64,000 nt of DNA. It comes from Shinisaurus crocodilurus (taxonomy: Eukaryota; Chordata; Lepidosauria; Squamata; Shinisauridae). The notes under the pieces were generated by a model. The model ran no database searches. It was not told where the DNA came from and worked only from the letters and a program-made list of their open reading frames with translations. Positions 1 through 10,865 of the stretch are shown here, one piece after another (position 1 is the first letter of the stretch; every line of letters begins with the position of its first letter). Location: assembly GCA_021292165.1 (NCBI GenBank), contig CM037880.1, positions 24,392,051 to 24,456,050 of the forward strand, in the 5' to 3' direction. A program made the translations under genes and the position numbers.

Positions 1-662
1 GGCTGGTCCCGAGAGCCAAGCCCTATCATTAACGGCTAGCCAGCTTGGCAGTATCAGTCAGACAACTTGGAGGTAAGGGAACACAATGGAAGCTGTCTGA
101 CAACAAATATGGACATGCTCCACAGCATGCTGGCTGTTACACAGAACAAGAGTCAGATGTGTGCCTTGCCTTCCATAGACTGATCTGCTCCCCTCCCCAC
201 TTCCCAAGCCCCCAGTCTGCAAATAATTCAGTCCTTAGGCAGCAGTCACTTGTGAACCAGTGTCCCAGGAAGAAAAAGGTCGGTTGCATGGATGTTCTGT
301 GTAATGGCCAGCATACTGTGAATGAACCATGCACACTGAAGGCTGACCAACGAATGGGTAGGAGGAAAGAGGGCTCTATTTAGCTCTATTGCTAATCTCT
401 CACTATGCATGGTACTGTGCCCATGAAATGAAGGATCCTTAATGAACTGATTAACTGATAAAAATGCAGATGATTAATAAATTAAAACAATATTAAATTA
501 GTGGATAGTCCTAAAAATAAAGGAGACAACTTTTACATAAAAAATAAAAAAACTGACCATCTGACAGTTCTAAACTTATATTATCTTAGCCAATTTCATC
601 ATTTCTGCAGGATGCAATATTAGTTTCTAAATCAATTATAGACAGACAGACGGTGACTCTGG
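1..662. other. AT-rich intronic or intergenic DNA, nothing recognised
   Basis: No coding signal, clear repeat boundary or RNA gene was seen. Short open frames on both strands have no family resemblance. Confidence 0.4.
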
Positions 663-951
663 GTTGTATCCCATCAGTGTCACTTGGCTAGCTGATGGAA
701 TGCTCTTTGATCTAGCAGAGGTGCCAAGGACAAACAGGGGGGAAGCCAATTTTCAGCAACTCACCCTGAAGTCTCCATACCACCTCCCATGCTGTTCCAA
801 AGAGACCCCTGATATTCCGGTGAATATTGGGAGGTCAGGGAGCTGCAAAGGGGAGGGGTAAATTACCAAACCCTGCCCCCTTCAGTTCACTGACAGAAGC
901 CTCCACTAGATAAAGAGTGTTTTGTCACTAGAGTGACACCAGTTGGATACA
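663..951. mobile_element. MITE-like element with inverted ends
   Basis: Left end gttgtatcccatcagtgtca and right end tgacaccagttggatacaac are imperfect inverted repeats about 290 bp apart. No internal coding sequence. Target duplication not clear. Confidence 0.5.
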
Positions 952-1327
952 ACCATCTGACTTTTTTCAGTTTGAGACACATACACAGTAGCAAATTCCA
1001 CACATGGATTCCTTTAGTGAACTAAAAACTGTACATGCACAATTGAATTATGAGGTATATTGGATGTGAGGCATCTACTACAAAACCCCATTTGCACCAC
1101 ACAGTGTAAATTAAGGCACACATCCCCATCCATATATAGTTTGCAAACAATCCAACTGCTCAGGGTACAAAACTGACAGCATACTGCAATCCAGCTTCTG
1201 TGAGACTGAAATCTCACAGAGACCTTAAGAACAAGAGTAGCTATGAGGGATAGGCTGAAAGTTGAAACTAGTTCCCAGAAAGCAAGGAAGCTAGTGGTAG
1301 GGAGCCCAGAAGCAAGGCGGCTGAAGA

Positions 1328-1500
1328 TTCATAGATCCATAGATCATAGAGTTGGAAGGGGCCTACAATGCCATCGAGTCCAACCCCCTGCTCAGAGCAG
1401 GAAACTGGAGGAGGGGTCTCCCATCCAAGTAATAACCAGGCCTGACCCTGCTTAGCTTTCCACACTCAGACAAGCTGAGCCAGCGTGAGCCACAAGTCTG
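1328..1500 (-). mobile_element. 5S rRNA-derived SINE with CR1-like tail, copy 1
   Basis: On the minus strand, 1415-1461 reads as the internal promoter part of 5S rRNA: box A AAGCTAAGCAGGGTC, the intermediate element, and box C GGTTATTACTTGGATGGGAG. The rest of the head (CTGGCTCAGCTTGTCTGAG) is shared with the copy at 8770. The 3' part (about 1328-1400) matches the 3' end of the CR1 element at 61533, ending in repeats of CTATG. Head and tail suggest a SINE moved by CR1 machinery. Confidence 0.8.
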
Positions 1501-1907
1501 GGCTAGAAAGGGTACATAACATGGGCAATGTTATATAGAACACACCAAGGCATAAGCCCCAAATCTTCTAAGCTGTGCTCTGAATCTTTTGAGTTCCCAC
1601 AATGACTTAATCTGCTTAATAGAAGCCTTCCTTTTCCCTCTAAGATCAGTAAGTAGCTTTGCAGTGACTAGGAGACCTAAGGATTCACTCCCTTAGCAGA
1701 CCAGTAGCATGAAGGCAATAGCCTTTAAATTTAAACTATAGGAAACACTCCATTTTTCATTCCACAATCTGCTCATTGTTTTTTTCTCTCTTCTTACCTG
1801 TCTACTTTTACATGCACACTACTGGAGCTTTCTTGCAGTGAAAGTCTGAAGAGTGAGGGGAAGTGCAGGAATATCTCCCCATGAAATACTGGTATTTCAT
1901 ACAGTGA

Positions 1908-2076
1908 CTGGGTTCACATGACACGCTAAGCCACCTGGGCTTATAAGCATGTCATTCGAACCCAGCACACTTCTCATGGGGTGATTTGTTTGTGGCTTAT
2001 ACACCACCCCAAAAGGCCATGGCTTGTTGTAGGGTTTTGTAGCCACCCCTGGGTTTGCTGTGTTGTCTGAACCCAG
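1908..2076. mobile_element. MITE-like element, CTGGGTTCA ends
   Basis: Ends CTGGGTTCACATGACAC and the reverse complement of GTGTTGTCTGAACCCAG form imperfect terminal inverted repeats. Non-coding. A similar left end (ggttcgcacaatacaacagc) occurs at 15226. Confidence 0.5.
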
Positions 2077-2173
2077 ACACTATTTTCCTTGTGCCTTGGG
2101 GTGATTGGCTATAGAACCGTGCAGCAAGAGCAGCGAAAAACTCCTTGCTGCTCCTCTTTGCATGAGCAAACTT

Positions 2174-2271
2174 GCTTCCCAAACTCTGCCTAGCAACAGA
2201 TTGCACTGCAGCTGCCTAAGCCTGCCCTCCTTCCCAAACTCTTCCTAGCAACAGATGGCACTGCGGCTGCC
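2174..2271. repeat. 57-bp direct duplication
   Basis: The segment beginning ttcccaaactctgcctagca at 2174 recurs at 2231 (ttcccaaactcttcctagca) with few differences. Non-coding tandem duplication. Confidence 0.7.
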
Positions 2272-2954
2272 AACATCCACCTCAATTCCCCTTCACTTAT
2301 GCCTCTTGCAGTCCACACTCCTTTGCTGCATTGCTGTTCAGCCAAGCATCTGCCCCTTGCTGCTTTCCCCCACATGCATGTTATCTGCACACCGGCCTGA
2401 AGGAGCTTGTTTTCCTGCTAACTGTACCAGCAGTTTGAACTCTCGCTTTTCCCTGCCCCCACTCTGTTTTCCCACCTGCTTGTTCCGGGTAAAGGAGCCC
2501 TGAAATTAGCCTGTCAAGGAGAAAACCACAATGCTTTGCTTCCTCTGTGCTAGTTCAGATGTGTAAGCATTTCACCCAATGTGTTGTCCCCCAAACTTAC
2601 TCCCTGGTTCTTCCCGCGGTTTGACTGCAAGTGAACACACACACACCGCCCTTTGTTGCCCTGCAACTTTTCCCACCTTCCATTGCCTCCTCCCCATTCC
2701 CGCTTGATTTCTAATCTCCCCCTCCTTGTTTCAACTTCAATGCACTTCCGACATATACTTCAGAGGGTGCCTATTCTGAGTTACTTGCAGCCACAGACCC
2801 TACAGAGGACTCGCCCCTGCTGTTTTCTGAGCCCAGCACCCAAGCCTCCCAAGCATTGCAGGGCTTTGTGCAAGAAGCACTTGGGGCAGTGGCCAAGACT
2901 CAGGGAGAGAGACAGTGAGTGAGAGTGAGGGTGCATTACTTGGGTGAGGCAGAA

Positions 2955-3864
2955 ATGGGCACTTTCATCGATCTCTGGATCAGCCCAGAAGCAAAGGAGA
3001 TCCTCTGCAGCCACAGGCTGGACAACCTGTTTCTTTAGTTCTCAGAGCAGCTGCTGCTTCAGGGCTACAGGTGCACTGCAGCACAGTGCAGGTAGAAGAT
3101 GTATGCCCTGAAAAAGAAGTTTAAGGAGGTCTTGACACACAACAAGCAATCCAGGGTCGAGCCGTTCACCATGCCTGTCTTTGACAAGCTGGCCTCCAAC
3201 CTGATTGACCCGAGGGATGTTAATACTGATTATATCACTGGCAGCGGCATTCCACTCAGCCACCCTGAGAGTCAGTTACAGGCCCATGAAGTCCTGCGAG
3301 TTTCCATCCCATGACTTCTCCTCTCTGACTCCTGGGTTATCCAGACATACAGAGTCCTATAAAGCACGGCAACCTTTCTCAATTATGCCTAAGCCGCACA
3401 AGGTCCCATCTGCAACTATTTCTTAACCCCCTGATGCTATGCGAGGCAAACACATCTTTCATGTTAAGGCCTCCATGCACCAGGGCAGCCCCTCACTCTT
3501 TCCCCAGTTGCCAGCCTGCCTAACCTCAGAGTCTAGTTCAACCATGCCATACTTGAGTACAAGCATCCCCATCTATTTCACTCTGTTTGAGTTTATGCGA
3601 GGAGCTAGGCTGGGTGCACTTGCAGAACCCAGTCAGGAGTTGAGCACAACCATTCAGGAAATGGTGTGGAACACGTTCCCATGAGAGATACAGTTGGAAC
3701 TGCAGCTTCCCATGGAAGGAATGGAGATGGGCTTGGAGGAGCTGGGTGATCTCCTGGCTGTTCCTCCAGGACACCTCTCTCCTCAAGATGGGTCACAGCA
3801 GCCCCCCAGGCACACCGTGATAGACCTGGACATGTTCATAATGCGCTCCATTGCTGCCATGGGG
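2955..3864 (+). pseudogene. Myb/SANT-like gene remnant, 5' part
   Basis: From ATG at 2955 a single frame reads MGTFIDLWISPEAKEIL...FSEQLLLQGYRCTAAQCR...KMYALKKKFKEVL, crossed by two stops. The spacing (LW near the start, GYxxTAAQCRxKxxALKKxFK, later PxFDKLAS) is that of the trihelix-like Myb/SANT domain found in Harbinger accessory proteins and in host MSANTD-type genes. A degenerate proline-rich and acidic tail follows to 3860. The frame is cut by the transposon starting at 3865 and resumes after 6825. No introns are evident; a Harbinger remnant or a retrocopy is equally possible. Confidence 0.6.
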
Positions 3865-6825
3865 GGGCGTGTCAAATTTTCTGACTTTTAAAATTTAAAA
3901 ATTAGGGGTGCTTAGAAGTTGCAGCTTGACTAGAGAATTTAAAAAATGTTTTTGTTAAATTCATATAATTTGGGTTTGCTTGGTAAATGAGCATGTAAAA
4001 AGGGTGTTTTTTCTACATTTTTATGCAGTTTCCAATTAATCTGTATGCTTTTTTATCTTGTAAAATGATATGTGTTATGAAAATATTTATGTAAATGTAT
4101 CTTAAAAAGTATTTATCTTCCTTGCAGGTGAAATTTTTTTTAGTGTGATTGTATTGAAATCTTTGTTTGGAGTGATAAAATGGCTTCAAAAAGAAAAACG
4201 AGACAAGGGACATTCACTCATATGAGCAATTTTATTGGAACTGGTCAAGACCTCTTGCCTTCTGAACTACCAACTCTATGAGATGTCCTGAGATATGGAT
4301 TATTGCTATGAGAACAAAGTGCTGATGATGCTAGAAAGCCAGCAATCAGTCTTGCAAAGGACATTTATCCCAAAGTGATTGAGAAGTGGGAACTTGCTAA
4401 TAGTGCTTTTGTAGTCCCTGTTATAGATTCAAAAATTAGAATCTTACATAAGATGCAAGATAGCTGGGAGCAGGCTAAGAATATATCGCTTGGTAGGGGA
4501 AAGCTAGAAACCAAAGAGGCTTTCACATTAAAACTTGACAAGCTTTTTGACATCCTTAACTGCAAGTGTAAAATTGTGCTTTGTTGTGAAGCAGGCTGTG
4601 CTGCAGACAGCAGACTGCAAAAAGGTAGCTCATATTCAATGTATATGTCGTACAGAGTTTAAGATCCCTGTGAATGAACACTTGCTTTCATTAAGGGCCA
4701 GAGACAAGACTGGTTCTATTGGACCACATCAAATTGGTCTGCCAGATTTGCCTGAACATAACAGACAAGTCAAAAGGCAGAAACGGCAAGAAGATGAGAG
4801 AAGACCTTCTGAATATAAGCAGAGGAGTAAGCCGGATGTTTCAATATCATCAAATGAAGTAATTTTCTCCACTGATGATGAAGAAGAAATGACTGATCCT
4901 GAAGATGGAAAGGATGAAAGTTATGGAATTTCATTAGAATTGCCAAGTACATCTTCTACTTCAAATAAAAATAAACAGCACAACACATTGGAAATACGCA
5001 ATGTTTCTATGCAGAGCATCAGGTATGGTGTTGGCATGCGTGCCACAGCTGCCATTACCACTGCAGCTTTTATTGATGTTGGCTTGGTTACTGAACATGA
5101 CAAGACATTTGTAGTGGATCACAATAAAGCCAAGAGGGCCCAAGAAAAACTTATGAAATCGCTAGATCAAGAATTTGATGAACTATGTAAGAAGAGTACA
5201 ATTGACTGCATCTTCTTGATGGCCGTCAAGACACAAGTAAAGTTATGCTGAAGGCTGATAATTCTGATTGGTGTTTCCCCAGCATCATGAAAGAAGAGCA
5301 TTATTCTGTATGCAGCAAGCCAGGTGGAAGGTATCTGTACCACTTCACTCCAGAGAAAGATTCAAACAGAAAAAAACCTGCTGAAGTTATTGCTGATAAT
5401 TTAGTGGATTTCATGAAGAAGAAGAGCATTGATAAAACTCTGCGGGCCATTGGGGGTGATTCCACAAATGTAAACACTAGTTGGACTGGTGGTATCATGC
5501 ACTTGGTTGAGGTTAAACTTTGCCACAAGCTCATATGGTTAGTCTGTGCTCTTCATACGAATGAGCTGCCCCTGCAACACTTAATCACGACACTAGATGG
5601 GAAGACCTTATCAAACAACAAATGGACTGGTGTTATTGGGAAGATGCTAGCCAATGCCACAGAACTGGAAATTGATCCTTCATTCACTAAAGTCTCAATT
5701 GGAGAGCCTCTCATTTCTCTTAGTCACAGTGTAATACATAATTTGTCAACAGATCAAGCATATGGGTACAGAACTACACAGGCCATAAGGACAGAACTCC
5801 CTATAGATCTCGCCCTTCTTGAAATTGGTCCAGTGTGTCACTCAAGATGGTTAACGACTGCAAACAGGATTTGCTGTATATGGGTATCAAAACATGGTTT
5901 TAAGGGGAAAACCCTCCAGAACTTAAGACTGATAGTAGAGTACATTGCTGGTTCCAGATCAAAGTAAAACACTCTTGGGTAGAAGGCCCACACCATGTGT
6001 TGTTCCAGCTCCAGCTCCTCAGACTCCAAAAGAAAGCTGTAGTGGATGTTGTTTTGCCTACAATCCAGTGTTCAGCATGGTATGCATTCAGCGAAATGAT
6101 CATTCAGACACTCTTGTGCTTCAGTGACAGTAATGAGAGAAAAGGTGGTGTGCAGAAGATTGTTGACTTAAGGAGTGGAAATGATGATTTCCTGGGTGAT
6201 CTTTCTGTATGTCCCAGAAAGACTCCTTCTATTAATCCTGCTGCTAATTCCCTGTTAGAACTCATAGACTGGTCTGAAAATGTATATGAACCCCCTTTGA
6301 CATGCAAACTGTCGATATCAGAAGTCAAGAAGTTCATTAATGAACCTATGCAAGTTCCAAAGTGGCCCTGTCATGCTCAGTCTGTAGAAAGAATTGTCAA
6401 ACAAGTCACAGAGGCAGCAGGCAAAGTATATACAGCCGAGAAACATGAGGGATATATAAGAGGTCAAGAAGCAACAAGTCGGTGGTTAATGTCTAAGAAT
6501 GAATCAAAACAAGACTTAATTAAACTTATTGCATAATTTTTAAAGGGGTGTTATTACATGTTGTTGTTCTTTGTTTAGAAATATATGTTTTATGGCAACT
6601 GTATGTTTTTTATACAACAAAAAATAAATGCTTCTTAGCATTATACACTGTTTTCCAAGAGCAGTGAATATGTGTTTTGTTCAAGTGCCGATTTACCGAG
6701 CTAAATGTTGTCCAATCAAAATAATAATAGCAGATTTGAATTCCTGACATCAAAAGACATATTTTTCGATCCCCTATTTCACAAATTTGTGAAAAATAAT
6801 TTTTAACCCTCTAAATGACACGCCC
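3865..6825 (+). mobile_element. DNA transposon, about 2.96 kb, of an unnamed family
   Basis: Terminal inverted repeats GGGCGTGTCA (3865-3874) and TGACACGCCC (6816-6825) bound a single degenerate transposase gene. Flanking 8-mers ccatgggg (3857-3864) and ttgtgggg (6826-6833) share TGGGG and differ otherwise only by transitions, so an aged 8-bp (or a 5-bp TGGGG) target duplication is plausible. A polyadenylation-like AATAAA lies near 6623. It is inserted in the Myb/SANT-like remnant, whose sequence continues on both sides. Confidence 0.75.
4180..6536 (+). pseudogene. Transposase of the 3865-6825 element, decayed
   Basis: Conceptual start ATG at 4180 (MASKRKTRQGTFTHMSNF), end TAA at 6534. Expected intact length about 780 residues. 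In order: a basic N-terminus; a helical block (YPKVIEKWELAN...RILHKM); a Cys-rich putative zinc-binding block (NCKCKIVLCCEAGC, DCKKVAHIQCIC, about 4555-4650); an acidic linker; RYGVGMRATAAITTAAF; the AIGGDSTNVNTSWTGG motif with a candidate catalytic Asp at 5458; LVCALHTNELPL; CHSRWLTTANR; a C-terminal helical region ending DLIKLIA. Lesions: TGA at 4279 and 4309 (both look like decayed CGA Arg codons) and frameshifts near 4605, 5215 and 5940. I recall similar unnamed proteins repeated in invertebrate genomes but cannot name the superfamily. Confidence 0.72.
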
Positions 6826-7650
6826 TTGTGGGGAACCACTTGCGCACCTTGAAGGTGAGATTGAGGGGACACTTCTTCGGGAGCTGACCCAGGTGAGGGT
6901 GGGAACCCAGTCACCACCACCTGCCCTCCAGCTGGAATGCCTCTTCAGCGAGCTCAGTGACCCCACCTGAGGCTGCACCTGTCGGGCCTCATCTTGTGCT
7001 GCCTGAAGAGGCTCCAAGGGTGGAAGCGGCAGAGTCCGTGGGAGCACAGCCGGAGGAGCCACTGCTCACTAATCCGCAGTGGGCTGCACGCTTGCATAAC
7101 AAGCGCAAAGCTGACTGGGTACAATTTGCCCAAGGCTTGGTCACTGTCACAGAGGCAGCGGGAGAGGGCACCTGGCTACAAGCTATTCAGGGAAATGAAC
7201 AAGCAGGAAAACTGAAGAAAGGCAAGCGAGCATCTCATGGCAATCTGGTCTATTCAAACCATAGCTGACAGCATCCACACGTCAGGTGAGTCGGTGTGTG
7301 ATGGGATGCGGGATGGCATGCATGAAGGGATGGCTGCCTCAGACCGCACCTACAAGCAGGCAAAGGCTCCTCGCACCGCAGCCATTGAGCGGCAGACAAA
7401 CATACTTTGAAACTTGGCAGCGGCCCTGCAAGCAGCAGTTCAAGGGCACCAGGCCCAGCCAGCCTACATGGCCCACTGCAGCAATTGCTTGCCCACCCCA
7501 CCCCTACTGAGGGTGAACCCTCATCTCCACCCTCCTCCTCTTCCTCCCCCCCCCCACCTTGAGGCTTTCACCCATGACGATGGGGGACCCATTGGTGCAC
7601 CCTCACCCAGACCTGCAGCGGGCATTCTACCCACTGCAGGAGGCTGAGGA
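6826..7650 (+). pseudogene. Myb/SANT-like gene remnant, 3' part
   Basis: Continuation of the remnant after the transposon. Frames encode EEPLLTNPQWAARLHNKRKA, a helical MAIWSIQTIADSIHTSGES stretch, a DRTYKQAKAPRTAAIERQTN-like block and LAAALQAAVQGH, then a proline-rich tail. Several stops and frameshifts. This layout (SANT domain, acidic/proline linker, C-terminal helical segment) fits Myb/SANT-like accessory proteins. No function is expected. Confidence 0.5.
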
Positions 7651-8449
7651 GACACCGCCCCACGCACTGCTGGGTGAGAACCAGTCGCTGCCAGGCACAC
7701 TCCTGCTGCAGCCCCTCAGATCAGAGAGGTCAGCCTAGGAAGGGTGCCAGCTCTAAAATAATTGCCCACCTCTCTAAACCTCCCTCTCTTCCCTCTGTAT
7801 CTGCTAAATTTTTCTCTATAAACTTTCCTGGCTCACTTCCATTGTTGGGAAGAAGGAGCAAGGGACTAGCATGTGAGCTGTGGTAGCACAATTGCAGTTT
7901 GTGGTCACCCGCCACGGCCGCTAGATTCGGAGGTTGATGCGTCGTGGTGCATTTACACCTGCAGTGATCCACGGAGGTGTGTGGAAGAGGGGTGGAGAAT
8001 GCACTAGTGCTCCTTAACATTTCTGTTTCTCTTTTCTATCTCTTTTATCTCTGCCTATGCATCACCCCATGCATCATTAACCAATCCTGATGAACCCCTT
8101 CCTTAACTACCATGGCACTTCACCTTTTTGAGAGGAGATACCTCCTGTTATGGCATTACCTGCACATAAACAGGCATCAGGTGCGCTCGACAACCCAAGA
8201 CCTTCTGCAAACAGCCTGCAGGCTGGTCCTCCTAGAGAGCGCTGTTTTCAGCCGCTAGCAGTTCCCAGCCCCAGCCCCCAGTGAACACCCCTCCCCAGAC
8301 AGCACCCCTTCCCCTGCACTCTAATAATCCTTAACAATAGTGCCAACCTTCCCCGCCCACACAATCTCTGCCCCCCACAATGCTAACTTTTTTTTTTTTG
8401 CTCTGCCTGCTTCCCACATTGTTCCCCCCCTCGTCTCTCCCCCCTCCAT
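7651..8449. other. Degenerate sequence downstream of the Myb/SANT remnant
   Basis: Near 8110-8220 a short plus-strand frame reads HLFERRYLLLWHYLHINRHQ. It may be the start of a Harbinger-type nuclease, but it is too short to call. The rest is C-rich and uninformative, with a T10 run near 8389. Confidence 0.3.
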
Positions 8450-8700
8450 GCTGTGCAAACACAACACCACAAAAGCAGCCCACAACAACTGGAACCTGCA
8501 GTTACAACAATAAACTTACTACTACTAATGGGCCATAAATAATGTCCAAATGTCTGAGAAAATGGGAACATCTTGCTTGGTGCCAAAAAGATGAGTGTCA
8601 GCATGCCAGGTGAGCTTCCCTGTGGACAGCATTCCATAAACACTGGACTATCACAGAAAACGCCAGTTCCCAAACTACCATCCCTGGGCTTCTCTCATAT
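8450..8700 (-). mobile_element. L2-like LINE, 3' ORF fragment
   Basis: Close to 37995-38165 of the larger element (gggccataaataatgtccaa; ggtgccaaaaagatgagtgt; ggacagcattccataaacac). Minus-strand translation gives the common ...MECCPQGSS... equivalent of FWNALP near the ORF2 C-terminus. Confidence 0.75.
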
Positions 8701-8767
8701 TAATTTGAACAAACCATCCAGTCCTTTGGATAAATGTTTCCAGTAACAACATACCTTACTAAACCTA

Positions 8768-8947
8768 AACAGGCCTGTGGCTTATGCTGGCTCAGCTTGT
8801 CTGAGTGTGGAAAGCTAAGCAGGGTCAGGCCTGGTTATTACTTGGATGGGAGACCCCCTCCTCTAGTTTCCTGCATTGAGCAGGGGATTGGACTCGATAG
8901 CCTTGTAGGCTCCTTCCAACTCTATAATCTATGAAATCTATGAAATA
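8768..8947 (+). mobile_element. 5S rRNA-derived SINE with CR1-like tail, copy 2
   Basis: 8809-8855 reads as 5S rRNA from box A to box C (ggaaagctaagcagggtcag, then ggttattacttggatgggag, then acc). The head sequence ctggctcagcttgtctgagt is shared with copy 1. The 3' part (gattggactcgatagccttg, then taggctccttccaactctat, then aatctatg) is the CR1 3' end. The short flanks taaaca at 8764 and 8946 could be a target duplication. The two copies are only a few percent different. Confidence 0.82.
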
Positions 8948-9021
8948 AACATGCAAATGAATTTTGACTGAACATTTCTTTTTAACATTTAAAGGGTTCA
9001 AAAACTGTTGCAAGTAAATAC

Positions 9022-9087
9022 CTCTAAAGCTTTCTTCAGTTTCTCTTCAAGCATTTTCTTCTCTTCTTCAAGTGACTGAATGTTTGC
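9022..9087 (-). CDS. CCDC7: CCDC7 exon M (last found)
   Basis: 66 nt, 22 codons, phase 0 to 0. Acceptor aaattgtag, donor gtatttac. It encodes ANIQSLEEEKKMLEEKLKKA and then LE, matching the ENKVLQEQLKQALQ coiled coil of CCDC7. The donor shows the gene continues toward lower coordinates. No convincing further exon was found in 1-9000. Confidence 0.82.
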
Positions 9088-9141
9088 CTACAATTTCAAA
9101 GTTTGTTTAGTCATTTTCATTAATATTTAGGAATTCTTTTG

Positions 9142-9411
9142 GGGCAGTATCCAATGCTGACACCACACTAGCAGGACCAACCACTAGTGCAATGAGAAGC
9201 TTATGGTTCCTGAAGCAATCGGAAACAAATGGAAATGCTCATTTCCAGAACCGGACAGGTCAATGAAGCTTGCAGAACGGAGCTCCTCTGATCCCTCCCA
9301 TTCTGGAAACAAGTTTCTGCTAATTTCTAGGGTGGCTCTAGGAAGTTCTATTTCCTGATGGTCCTGTGGGCTCAACAGAATGAGCAGAGGCGTAATGACA
9401 GTATTGGATAC
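9142..9411. mobile_element. MITE with GGGCAGTATCCAATG ends, copy 1
   Basis: Left end gggcagtatccaatg, right end cagtattggatac. The same termini bound 57128-57442. About 270 bp, non-coding, ending 55 bp beyond CCDC7 exon M. Confidence 0.65.
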
Positions 9412-10580
9412 CACCTTTTATATTCAAGTTGTAAAGTTCAAAGATATGCCCTATTCCTCCACAAATGTTTTCCCTGTTTAAAAGAGGAGAACTAATGCAT
9501 TTGACTTTCCTATTATGTCCCAGAGGATGTGTCCCATTTGATACTTATTATAAACTAATTGACTGGGCCTGGAGGAAATGATGCCTAGAGTAATTTGAAA
9601 TTAACAAATGAAAACACATTATTTCCTTCAAAGAAGGATCTTAAGCCTCTGAGAGTGTGATGAAAAGTGTAAGTTTCAGTTTGAACAAATAATGTTACTT
9701 ATTTGACTTGCTTCCCTGTGTGACCTTCTGTAGAGTAACACTATAATAACTGCTTTCTGAAAGTTTCAAACCATACCTTATCTCGCAAAACCTGTACTTC
9801 TCTTTCCTTGCCATGTGGGCTTTGCTCCTCATCTAACAGAAAGTGGGCAAAGGGTTTAATGAATATCTCTAGTAACCTTGCCCTCTTCTGAATCTGGATG
9901 GTTCTTAATGGATAGTTTTGATAAAACTGTTTAACCCCAGGTTGAGCAGCAGTGCCTCATTAGGCCAGCCTTGTTAAGGCTAATTCATGCAAATGAGTGC
10001 CATACTACACCTAAAACAGTTTCATAGGACCAGTCCGTTTTGTTTTAAAAGTCAGAAATCCAACAAGACCTACGGGGGGGGGGACCCCTAGGGTTCACAT
10101 GAGGCCTGCTTGCCAACCTCACCAGTATCAGACCATTGAGAACACTGTCTGTCATTAGCGGTAGCATTACAACCTTAATGTCCTTAGAATTCCAGCTATG
10201 TGGAAAGGGAGTGGACCATATTCTTGTTAAATATCAAGCAGCTGTACATGAGTTAAAAATCTTGATACAGTCTTGAAATTATACAGAACACAATATTGAC
10301 AAAGGATTACAGACAGTACACAGTTGTTTTACTGCTTGAATAGCTTTAAAAATAAATGTTTTGACTACTTGGGACAGAACAACATTGTAGATAATACTGT
10401 AAAGCTTAACCCCCATATTTTTATGCAGACATGAAATTAGTTAGGTAGGATAACTGTGAAAGCAATGGAAACATTCTTCCTTTCCTGTTTCATTTTGAGG
10501 TAAGCTTTATTTTAAAATTCTCTAGCACTTGCAAGATTGTAGGAGGGAGCTTCATCTTGTCAGAAAACTGTTTGGTCTTT
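9412..10580. other. CCDC7 intron, little recognised
   Basis: Mostly AT-rich unique-looking sequence. It holds one exon-like segment at 9777-9832 that does not fit the reading frame, and a G10 run near 10075. Confidence 0.4.
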
Positions 10581-10582
10581 TC

Positions 10583-10850
10583 ATGGCCAGTCCAAGACAT
10601 TTTGCTGCCTGAGGCAGAGCAGAAAATGGCACCCCACCTGCAACCCAAGTCAAGGTGCACAGTATCTAAACACCACCCGTTATTTTGGCACATGAGGCAG
10701 AAAATTCCAGAGGCTCCTATCCGCCATCCCTGGCAGTAAAAATACATTAATAATGAATTAAATAACTGAAAATTTCCTGCCAGTTCGTGATATCCAAAAT
10801 CTGATGCCTGGGGCAAGCACCCCACTCTGCCAAATCATAGGGCTGGCCCC
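10583..10850. mobile_element. MITE-like element, GGCCAG ends
   Basis: Left tggccagtccaagacatttt and right caaatcatagggctggcccc are imperfect inverted termini with matching subterminal sequence (gcctgaggca and gatgcctggggca). It ends about 15 bp from exon L. Confidence 0.45.
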
Positions 10851-10865
10851 AGGTCTTCTAATTAC

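Noticed and set aside
45..383. 112-codon plus-strand frame
   Set aside because: No recognisable motif and an open frame also occurs on the opposite strand; treated as chance.
1415..1461. True 5S rRNA gene
   Set aside because: Only the internal promoter part is present and it is fused to a CR1 3' end; a second copy shares the same fusion, so it is a SINE.
1797..1850. Possible further CCDC7 exon with a strong donor gtaagaag on the minus strand
   Set aside because: All acceptors tried give an in-frame stop from phase 0, and no family match is visible.
9777..9832. Exon-like segment on the minus strand (acceptor ctgttag, donor gtatgg; frame reads DEEQSPHGKEREVQVLRDK)
   Set aside because: It is 56 nt between two phase-0 junctions and would break the CCDC7 frame; exons L and M join perfectly without it and match the family directly. 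It may be an alternative or decoy exon.
10490..10825. 111-codon minus-strand frame near exon L
   Set aside because: It overlaps a MITE-like repeat and has no splice sites that fit the CCDC7 frame.
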